From NCBI RefSeq assembly GCF_003333305.1, contig NZ_QOLD01000035.1, forward strand, positions 1 to 55,839: a DNA stretch of 55,839 nt, read 5' to 3'. The notes beneath the pieces are model-generated. The model made no database searches, was not told the DNA's origin, and was given only the letters and a program-made list of their open reading frames with translations. This DNA is from Candidatus Colwellia aromaticivorans (GTDB lineage Bacteria > Pseudomonadota > Gammaproteobacteria > Enterobacterales > Alteromonadaceae). Position 1 is the stretch's first letter. Each line of letters begins with the position of its first letter. This document shows positions 28,012-34,728 of this stretch, one piece after another. The position numbers were made by a program, and so were the translations under genes.

Positions 28012-28153
28012 AGGCTGTGTGAAAACTATTTTGAATTGGAATCAATGGCTAATATCAACTAAAAAGTCGGCCGGAGATTAAATTCTAGAGTGAGTTTTGT
28101 ACTTATTTACATAGCGTCGCAAATAAAACTGACGCTGAGAGTTTTCACAGCCT
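28012..28153. repeat. Small element with inverted ends
   Basis: AGGCTGTGTGAAAACT at the left and AGTTTTCACAGCCT at the right delimit about 142 bp without coding capacity. The ends resemble terminal inverted repeats of a non-autonomous transposable element. Confidence 0.5.
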
Positions 28154-28227
28154 GTGGCAACTGTGAGCCTTAGATCGTAATAAATTTTCAATGAAAAACA
28201 GATTGCCGCTAAGACTTTCCCGTGCAA

Positions 28228-28280
28228 TATAGTCCTTTTAATCTGAATAACACCATAATTAGGGTGTTCAGATCATGTGC
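28228..28280 (+). repeat. 53-bp repeat, left copy (inverted to 41012-41064)
   Basis: The reverse complement of 41012-41064 with two mismatches. Each copy holds an internal hairpin (CTGAA..ACACC / GGTGTTCAG around ATAATTA). The outermost edge of each copy reads TATAGTCC, so the pair points outward symmetrically and brackets the whole Nap-like cluster plus the thioredoxin-fusion gene. Confidence 0.9.
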
Positions 28281-28786
28281 TTATTTACTTAAAGATAACA
28301 CGTGTTGATTTGTACTTAAAAGTAATCCACTTTAAGTGATAATTCGCATTGAAACTTGACCCTTGTAATTAAGTCTAATTTTCTGATATTTAGAAAGATT
28401 CAAGGTACTGACGGAGCAGGTATCAATGCAATTGCTGGATCAAATCTTGATGCAATTTAACAATGAATACATTAAATCGCTAATTAAAATGACTTATATT
28501 GTCAATCATATATAGTTTAGTTGAGCATTGAATAGCTCCGTGTACCATTTTTTTGATTGAATTGATTTGGTATGAAGGGATTTTAGAAAACCGCTCGACG
28601 AAACAAGTGATTACTAAAATTAATGAGCTGACCGATAAGTTAACTCCAAATAATCCGTTAATCATTTGATTTAACGCCTGTTATTTTAGATTGCACTAGT
28701 AACCGCTCTCAGCGCCATAGACATACGATGTAAATTGTTGAAAGCTTTAATTGTATAAACAAATCTAAAGGGTGCATAAATATGCG

Positions 28787-29461
28787 TTAAAAGCCCCAAT
28801 CTTCTTCAACTTTCTTTGGCATATCGGTATGACATTTATAGCATTGTAATTGTTGTTGCTCATAATAAACATGATCCTCATCACTACCGCCGATGTATGG
28901 TGTTACTCCCTCAGGCAGTTGATGAGCAATTCCTTTGTGGCAGTCAATGCAGGTTTTGTCTCTAAGTAGTGCATGTTGATGAACTAATCCACTGCGACTT
29001 TTTTGTATGTCAATGTCCATTGCTTCGAATTTATGACAATTACGGCACTCTCTTGAATCAGTTTCCGACATACTTTGCCAGACATACTTTGCCAATTGGT
29101 GACGTTTTGCTTCAAATTTTTCTCGGGTATTAATCGAGCCAATAAGTTTATGAAATAACTCTTGTGAGGCATTTATTTTTCTTACCATCATATGCTCCCA
29201 TTCTTTAGGCACATGACAATCGGGACACGTTGCTCTAACACCCGAGCGATTTTTATAATGAACGGTTTCTTGGTATTCCTGATAGACGGTACTTTCCATC
29301 TCATGACAGCCAATACAAAATCCCATATCGTTTGTCTGCTCCATTACGGTATTAAATGCCCCCCAATAAATAACACCAATGAACATAAAAAATATTGCCA
29401 CGCCAACTGTACTACCAAAAGTAATTTTACGGCGTAAGATTCTTTTATAAAGATCAAACAT
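28787..29461 (-). CDS. NapC/NirT-type membrane cytochrome c with five heme motifs
   Basis: A membrane-anchored quinol-oxidising multiheme cytochrome that would pass electrons from the quinol pool to the periplasmic reductase. One N-terminal helix (about 12-35) is followed by the NapC set CIGCH, CPDCH, CRNCH, CIDCH, and a fifth motif, CYKCH, in a short C-terminal tail. NapC and NrfH proteins normally have four hemes; TorC adds a fifth on a much longer domain, so the short five-heme form is unusual. The ATG at 29461 with AAGGTG upstream is preferred over the GTG at 29470; it overlaps the hemerythrin gene by 8 bp. It is the last gene of the cluster. Confidence 0.87.
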   Translation of the reverse strand: MFDLYKRILRRKITFGSTVGVAIFFMFIGVIYWGAFNTVMEQTNDMGFCIGCHEMESTVYQEYQETVHYKNRSGVRATCPDCHVPKEWEHMMVRKINASQELFHKLIGSINTREKFEAKRHQLAKYVWQSMSETDSRECRNCHKFEAMDIDIQKSRSGLVHQHALLRDKTCIDCHKGIAHQLPEGVTPYIGGSDEDHVYYEQQQLQCYKCHTDMPKKVEEDWGF

Positions 29462-30059
29462 CTTCTTCACCTTGCATCATTTCAGCTGGCAGACTAGTTA
29501 TTGTTAAATAAGGGACATACTCTTGATCGCTGCCCTTAATGTGCTTGATCAACCATGTTTGTAAAAAGTGCAGTACATGGTCAATAGCTAGCGACTTATC
29601 TGTTTTATATTCTCCAATATAATGGCTGATTTTATCTATCATTTGTTGATGTTGTTGTTGATGAGCTTCAAACGCAGGGTAATGGTTAATCCGCATTAAC
29701 GCTTCTTCACGGTGAAAATGATATTTGGTGTAATTGACCACTTCATCTAATGCTTGGTGTATTTTTTGCTCGCTAATATTAAACTCGGTTGCTTCTTGAA
29801 ATTTATTAATTAAATTAATTAATTGTTTATGATCGTTATCAACTAACTCAATACCTGTTGCCATAGATGAGTGCCAAACTAAGCATCTCTTTTTAATCAA
29901 TTTGTCATGAATAACAGGAATGATGATCAGTACCACAATGATAACCCATGGTAATGGATGACCTATACCCAGCATGAAACCTAAGATCACCACCACAAGT
30001 AATGCCATGATCACCACAGATAATAAAAACATATTGATAGTTTTTGTTAATGCACTCAT
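29454..30059 (-). CDS. Membrane-anchored bacteriohemerythrin
   Basis: Two closely spaced N-terminal transmembrane helices (about 10-50) precede a hemerythrin domain that binds O2 (possibly NO) at a di-iron site. The full ligand pattern is visible: His in LVWHSS, His in DNDHKQL, HFHREE, AHQQQHQQ and HIKGSD (His/Asp pair). At 201 residues this is a single-domain form with no attached signalling output. Its place between a ferredoxin and NapC inside a reductase operon suggests oxygen buffering or NO trapping close to the membrane, or sensing through a partner; this is inference. Confidence 0.85.
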   Translation of the reverse strand: MSALTKTINMFLLSVVIMALLVVVILGFMLGIGHPLPWVIIVVLIIIPVIHDKLIKKRCLVWHSSMATGIELVDNDHKQLINLINKFQEATEFNISEQKIHQALDEVVNYTKYHFHREEALMRINHYPAFEAHQQQHQQMIDKISHYIGEYKTDKSLAIDHVLHFLQTWLIKHIKGSDQEYVPYLTITSLPAEMMQGEEDV

Positions 30060-30092
30060 AAATGAAACCTTTTAATTATTGTCAAATAATCA

Positions 30093-30815
30093 TCATGTTG
30101 TTTTAGCTTGCTCAATCGGCAATTGATAATGAGTTATATTAATGGCCTTAGGACTGGTAATACATGTTTGCACGCATAGCCCACAGCCAATACAGTTTTC
30201 AAGTATTATACTGGGCTTTTCGTTATGCCAAACAAGGGTGTTGGGGATGGGACAACTGCCCATGCAAGCACCACATTCAGGCCCTGAATAAGGCATGCAC
30301 AGGCTTTCATTAATGTGCGCACTCGCCATAGGTGGACAGTCTTTTGCTTGAGGCATTTCGACTGGTTCAGTCTGGTCTGTTTCTACAATATTTTCTTCCG
30401 TCTGCTCAATAGTCACCTTTGTTTCATCTACTATTTTTTCTTCAGCATTGTCTTGTGCCATTATTTGATTGACACTAAAAGATAAAGCTTTATCTTTGCA
30501 GCTGGTAACACAGGGCCAATCCGTACATAATTGACAAGCATTATTAGGAATATCCATTGCTGGTGTCCCCGCAACGCTAGCTCCTCGCTGAATAGGCAAT
30601 GAAAAAATAACCTGATGAGGACAAGCTTCAATACAATCGCCACACCGACTGCAATTCAGTAAAAAATCTAACTCCGCTTGAGCAAATGGCGGTCGTATCC
30701 AACCTTTTGCTTTCTCTTCAATTTTATGCTCAATATATTCAGAACTGACATTGGCCACTTTGCTAAAACTGTGTTTAAAAAAACCTCGACGATTCATAAC
30801 ATTATCTTTACTCAT
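30093..30815 (-). CDS. NapF-like polyferredoxin
   Basis: A 240-residue ferredoxin of the NapF family with four [4Fe-4S] binding motifs: CSRCGDCIEACP, CQLCTDWPCVTSCK, CGACMGSCP and CIGCGLCVQTC. The N-terminus begins with an NRRGFFKH segment like a Tat or remnant Tat signal. A Glu/Thr-rich insert (about 110-160) separates the cluster pairs and is longer than in typical NapF (about 165 residues). NapF proteins assist maturation or electron supply of NapA. It lies 5 bp after the membrane Fe-S gene upstream. Confidence 0.8.
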   Translation of the reverse strand: MSKDNVMNRRGFFKHSFSKVANVSSEYIEHKIEEKAKGWIRPPFAQAELDFLLNCSRCGDCIEACPHQVIFSLPIQRGASVAGTPAMDIPNNACQLCTDWPCVTSCKDKALSFSVNQIMAQDNAEEKIVDETKVTIEQTEENIVETDQTEPVEMPQAKDCPPMASAHINESLCMPYSGPECGACMGSCPIPNTLVWHNEKPSIILENCIGCGLCVQTCITSPKAINITHYQLPIEQAKTT

Positions 30816-30819
30816 ATTT

Positions 30820-32364
30820 CTACATTCTCATCGTCATAGGCTGTACTAGCATGAAAAGATTAAAGCTGGTAATTATCATTGCAAATATCAGAATCGGCAG
30901 TAGTTGTATGCCTTTCGCCGCAAATAGTCGATAACCGCGATGGCGAATAACTAACACCGAAATAGCAAACCCCGCTAGCATTATTAAGCCTTGTAGCGTA
31001 AATAAAACATTCTCTGAAATCATGATATCCATATGACGCATGTGCTTTTCCATCATACTTAACGGCTCAGTGCCCTTGCCTAAAGGGTTGCTCAATAAGG
31101 CTAACCAGTCACTGCTTTCACGAACAAAGTGGGTAAGGTTATGGGCAATATGATAAGCAAAGGCTAAGGGTAAGGCGGTAAAAGCAAATCCCGAGAAGAG
31201 CTTGTTAAAATCAACTTTATCGCGGCTGATGCCTTTTTTATTCACACATAACTTCAGCGTCATACCAATAGACAATAAATAGAATAAGCTAGGTATTAAT
31301 AAGCTTGCCACTAAACCAACTGAAAAACTAATAATAAGCTGGCTATTATCGTTCACGAGTTGTGCCATTAAGGTCATATAACTTTGCCAACCATCGAGCA
31401 TGGTTAAGCCATGAAACATAGTCAGCGCTAATAAAATCAGCATAAAAAAGGCTTCATCCAAATGAGGACGTGCGTCTTTAATAGCCTCACTACTGGGTGA
31501 GCGTAATTGCCAACTAATATTCTTACTTGGACAGCTCAGCGTGCAATTACCACATGAGGTACAATAGGTGTTTTCTTGAAGGCGGCCCATAATTAATTTC
31601 GTTGGGCACGGCGCTATTTTTTCAGAGCCATGAAAACATTCTAACGTTTTGCAGTTTTTACAAATGTCATTATCAATGGGTCGTAAAGCTATTGGAGACA
31701 ATTGTGAATAGGCCCCCACCGTTCGTCCAACAGGGCACATATAACGACAAAAGGCTTTCCCTTCAAATAACGCGAGTGCCGTGGTGGCTAAAATAACCAT
31801 TACCAATGCTAATAAGGCGGTTGCATAGGGGCTCGATACAATACCGATCCCCAGCTCTAACCAGGTAAAACCAATAAATAACAAACTTGCTGGCCACACG
31901 TTACGTAAACTGTGAGGCACTTTAAGCTGTAATCGACTGTTAGAGTTAGAGCGCTGCCAAAGTTTATGATTAACTAACCAAGTGGCAATGTTATCCCAAG
32001 GGCATACTGCGCACCAAGCTGAGCCACTGAATAAAACGGCGATAATGAGCCCTGTCCACCATAAATTCCAAGTGAGTGTCGTCGCCAGATTACGTTCAAC
32101 AATGGCGGTGCCCCACAAACCGGCAGTGATAATTAATATGAAAATACTAGCAAAAACAATTTTAAGCAATAACAACAGCCAAGTCGTACCACTTAAGTAA
32201 CGAAATATCCCTCCCACTAAGGGGGTTGAGGTTAACGATATTTTTTTGCTGTTAATACCGGCATTAGGGCTTTGTGCAGCGATTGCCCAAACACTTAAGA
32301 GCAACATGCTAATACCAATAACAATAGCCCACCCCAAAGGTAAGCCTGAGTGAGTCATAATCAT
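30820..32364 (-). CDS. Polytopic membrane Fe-S protein (NapH/NosR-like)
   Basis: 514 residues with about ten predicted helices, CAVCPWDN and CRYMCPVGRTVG (the CxxxCP pairs seen in NapH, NosR and CcoG-like proteins), a CKNCKTLEC segment and a CTSCGNCTLSCP ferredoxin motif. A second helical half follows the cluster region and includes His-rich HIAHNLTHF. It likely moves electrons across or along the membrane between quinol and periplasmic partners. The start overlaps the FixH-like gene by 4 bp (ATGA). This second membrane Fe-S protein beside a NapH homolog is not part of classical nap operons. Confidence 0.75.
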   Translation of the reverse strand: MIMTHSGLPLGWAIVIGISMLLLSVWAIAAQSPNAGINSKKISLTSTPLVGGIFRYLSGTTWLLLLLKIVFASIFILIITAGLWGTAIVERNLATTLTWNLWWTGLIIAVLFSGSAWCAVCPWDNIATWLVNHKLWQRSNSNSRLQLKVPHSLRNVWPASLLFIGFTWLELGIGIVSSPYATALLALVMVILATTALALFEGKAFCRYMCPVGRTVGAYSQLSPIALRPIDNDICKNCKTLECFHGSEKIAPCPTKLIMGRLQENTYCTSCGNCTLSCPSKNISWQLRSPSSEAIKDARPHLDEAFFMLILLALTMFHGLTMLDGWQSYMTLMAQLVNDNSQLIISFSVGLVASLLIPSLFYLLSIGMTLKLCVNKKGISRDKVDFNKLFSGFAFTALPLAFAYHIAHNLTHFVRESSDWLALLSNPLGKGTEPLSMMEKHMRHMDIMISENVLFTLQGLIMLAGFAISVLVIRHRGYRLFAAKGIQLLPILIFAMIITSFNLFMLVQPMTMRM

Positions 32365-32966
32365 CTTACTGACTGTCCCTGTTGCACTTTTGAACGGGCA
32401 ATGCGTTTGCGTTGGGCAATATTAATGCTCAGTAAAAGAAAAAAGATAAAACCTATGGTCGCACCAATTGGCCCAATGGGGCTACTTTCGCCAACTTGCA
32501 GTGGAAAGTCTATTTCATAAGGTTCGCCGCCATCTTCAAAGTAAGCCCTGACAATATAATTGCCTTTTTTTCTAAATAAAAACCCCTGACGATAAACCCC
32601 ATCATCAATAGTTTGCACGCCAATTTGTTCACTTGATTCTGCCTGACCAAACCCTAGTGTTTCGGTGAAAAAACTATCATCACGAACGGAAAAGGTAATC
32701 GGTTGGGCTAACACTTCACCGTTATCAATTCGGGTTGCATATAAATTTACCCGGCCGGGCTCATTCGGCTTTGGGAACGCAGGAAAAACCATATAAGTGA
32801 TGAAATACTCACCAATTTGAGTTTCAATCGCCATACTCGGTGGCGTATTAGAGTCTTCATTTAAACTATAAGAAGGACGTCCTAAAACATGGTGCGCATT
32901 ACTTAATGTACTAACTAGTGCAATATAGACAAATATGAATGCAAGGGCGGTATTTTTCATCATCAA
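32361..32966 (-). CDS. FixH-like periplasmic single-helix membrane protein
   Basis: 201 residues: an N-terminal signal segment ending near SNAHH, a beta-rich periplasmic domain (YFITYMVFPAFP, VNLYATRID, GNYIVRAYFEDGG) resembling FixH/YtkA-like immunoglobulin-type domains, and a C-terminal transmembrane helix (about 165-185) with a basic cytoplasmic tail. In cytochrome oxidase operons FixG (a CcoG Fe-S protein) and FixH occur together; here a comparable pairing with NapH-like genes is seen. No catalytic residues are visible; an assembly or metal-delivery role is a guess. Confidence 0.6.
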   Translation of the reverse strand: MMMKNTALAFIFVYIALVSTLSNAHHVLGRPSYSLNEDSNTPPSMAIETQIGEYFITYMVFPAFPKPNEPGRVNLYATRIDNGEVLAQPITFSVRDDSFFTETLGFGQAESSEQIGVQTIDDGVYRQGFLFRKKGNYIVRAYFEDGGEPYEIDFPLQVGESSPIGPIGATIGFIFFLLLSINIAQRKRIARSKVQQGQSVR

Positions 32967-32975
32967 AACTCAACT

Positions 32976-34028
32976 TTAATCTATATTCTGTATGTTAATG
33001 CAAGGGTCTTTTGCGGTTGGACTTTTTGGGTGCTTTTCATTTTTACGATAGGTTCTACTTTGATGACCAGGCCCTTGATTTTTACTATCAGCAATCGCTA
33101 AGGTGAAAGTCATTGCATCTTTCGGGCAAACTGCGATACAGGCAGAGCAGCTATTGCATTCACCGCCAAAATCATCTTGCATTGGATTTAAGCCAAACTC
33201 ACACACCGCATTACATTTTGAACAGTCATTACATTGCTCAACAAGTCGTTTTATCCTAAAAACTCGATAACGACCTAACAATGAATAAAGCGCTCCGCCA
33301 GGACAAAGATAACGACAAAATCCACGTTTACTCACTAAAGAATCGAATAGTAATGTTAAAACAAAAAATAATGTCCCTGAGCCAAAACCCGACAAGGCAA
33401 TAGAAAAGTATAACTCTCGTCCTAATACCGCAGGAGGATAGACACTAGCGAATAACACCGTGCCGGTAAATGCCGACAAGCCAATACCAACAGCAAGTAC
33501 CAAATATTTAAATTTTCGATTAAAGCGGCGACTACCACTTTTAAGTCCAAATTTATTTAACCAAACCGAGGCATTAGAGTTAAGTTCATATAAAAAAGTC
33601 GCCGGACAAATCCAGCCACAAAAAAATCGTCCAAAAATAACAGTGGCAATAACTGGCAGTAATGCCGTCAAAGCAAAGGGCCAATAAACCTCAAAACCGG
33701 CTGAAACTTGTCCAATAACAGCAAGCGGATCGGTAAGTTTTACTCCAAATAATTGCCCTGACCATGTAGTGCCTTTTATTGCATCAAGATCATGTTCCGC
33801 ATCATCAACAAACGGTGCACTAATAAACTCCATCGAGTCATAAAGCAGTGTTTCTGATGGTGATAAATGATTATAGCCTTGTGCCGCCACATAATGCTGA
33901 TAGATACTCAGTAATGGTATTAATATCAACATTAAAAAAACAACAGACAGCGTTAGCCAACGTAGTTTATTTAAATGCTTCCATAAAAAAAAGGGTTTAG
34001 CGTTTATCGAATTTAAGGGCTCATTCAT
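32976..34028 (-). CDS. napH: NapH-like quinol dehydrogenase membrane subunit
   Basis: Membrane Fe-S protein of the NapH family, thought to oxidise quinol with NapG. It has an N-terminal helix, CGWICPATFLYEL and CRYLCPGGALYSLLG (two CxxxCP motifs), then cytoplasmic ferredoxin motifs CNDCSKCNAVC and CNSCSACIAVCP. The ATG at 34028 is chosen: it lies 2 bp after the napG stop and behind GGGAAATAGTA. The longer frame from 34097 would overlap napG by 67 bp. At 350 residues it is longer than E. coli NapH (about 287), with the extra length in the N-terminal periplasmic loop (30-110). Confidence 0.82.
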   Translation of the reverse strand: MNEPLNSINAKPFFLWKHLNKLRWLTLSVVFLMLILIPLLSIYQHYVAAQGYNHLSPSETLLYDSMEFISAPFVDDAEHDLDAIKGTTWSGQLFGVKLTDPLAVIGQVSAGFEVYWPFALTALLPVIATVIFGRFFCGWICPATFLYELNSNASVWLNKFGLKSGSRRFNRKFKYLVLAVGIGLSAFTGTVLFASVYPPAVLGRELYFSIALSGFGSGTLFFVLTLLFDSLVSKRGFCRYLCPGGALYSLLGRYRVFRIKRLVEQCNDCSKCNAVCEFGLNPMQDDFGGECNSCSACIAVCPKDAMTFTLAIADSKNQGPGHQSRTYRKNEKHPKSPTAKDPCINIQNID

Positions 34029-34030
34029 TA

Positions 34031-34633
34031 CTATTTCCCAAGCGCGGCTATGGTATGGCGAGGAATAATTTTTATTGCTTGCGGAATTTGAATACAACTA
34101 TTTTCACATAAACCACAACCAACACAGGCATCAAGTACTTCGGGTTGCTCCATAAAACCAACTTTTAATGCCGTATCGGCCAATGGACACGCACGATAAC
34201 AAACACCACAAGATTTACCCTGCCACGACAAACAAAGCTGCCTATCTACACGAGCAATGCCCATATTCACTTCTTGTACTATAGGTTTTAATTCCCGCTT
34301 TACCGGTTTAATTGCGCCAGTAGGACAGACATCGCCACATTTCATGCACAAAATGCAGGCTTTTTCTCTCGGGCTGATATAGGGGGTGCCTTGGGATGCG
34401 ATGCCATTTTCACTACCAAAAAATTTGATACAGTTATTAGGGCAAATTTCCGCACACTGATTGCAACGAATACAACGACTAATAAAGTCATCTTCTTTTA
34501 GTGCTCCAGGTGGGCGAAGATAACGTTGGGTAAATTGTTTTACTTTATAAGCCGCCTTGGCAAATGATGTTTTAAAGAAAACACCTGCGGATGCCAAAAC
34601 ACTCAATTGTTTTAAAAATCGTCTTCTAGTCAA
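34031..34633 (-). CDS. napG: NapG-like periplasmic ferredoxin
   Basis: 200-residue ferredoxin with a Tat-type leader (TRRRFLKQLSVLAS) for folded export, and four [4Fe-4S] motifs: CIRCNQCAEICP, CILCMKCGDVCP, CGVCYRACP and CVGCGLCENSC. NapG passes electrons from NapH toward periplasmic acceptors. Translation appears to start at TTG (34633), preceded by GGGGG at normal spacing; no ATG is available upstream of the Tat motif. It follows napA after a hairpin. Confidence 0.83.
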   Translation of the reverse strand: MTRRRFLKQLSVLASAGVFFKTSFAKAAYKVKQFTQRYLRPPGALKEDDFISRCIRCNQCAEICPNNCIKFFGSENGIASQGTPYISPREKACILCMKCGDVCPTGAIKPVKRELKPIVQEVNMGIARVDRQLCLSWQGKSCGVCYRACPLADTALKVGFMEQPEVLDACVGCGLCENSCIQIPQAIKIIPRHTIAALGK

Positions 34634-34677
34634 GTTACTACCCCCTTATAACTGAATTAATTTATATATTTGAAACA

Positions 34678-34709
34678 CAAAAAGATCAGCACCGCAGTGC
34701 TAATCTTTT
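34678..34709 (-). terminator. Hairpin with T-run between napA and napG
   Basis: AAAGATTAGCAC pairs with GTGCTGATCTTT (one mismatch, loop TGCG), followed on the minus strand by a short T-run. It can act as a partial terminator or protect the 3' end of the napA message, lowering downstream expression relative to the catalytic subunit. Confidence 0.6.
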
Positions 34710-34728
34710 CCTCACTCACACCAGCGTA

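Larger units (their letters stand above)
27624..28786. other. Gene-free, repeat-rich spacer
   Basis: No convincing coding sequence on either strand; the only sizeable frame (61 codons, 28480-28665, minus) has no recognisable feature. The spacer holds a stem-loop (27791-27841), a palindromic element (28012-28153) and one half of the 53-bp inverted repeat (28228-28280). Around 28310-28370 the spaced AGTAATCCACTT and ACTTGACCC blocks recall the ends of IS21-type elements, but no transposase remains. It looks like an old insertion hot spot at the border of the Nap-like block. Confidence 0.6.

Noticed and set aside
28310..28440. Left end of an IS21-family element
   Set aside because: Only short spaced blocks resemble such ends; no istA/istB remnant could be read, so it is not listed as an insertion sequence.
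28480..28665. 61-codon minus-strand frame in the spacer
   Set aside because: No ribosome site, no recognisable features, and AT-rich sequence where frames of this size arise by chance.
34029..34097. Longer napH start overlapping napG by 67 bp
   Set aside because: The ATG at 34028 has a ribosome site and leaves a 2-bp gap; the extra residues have no family support.
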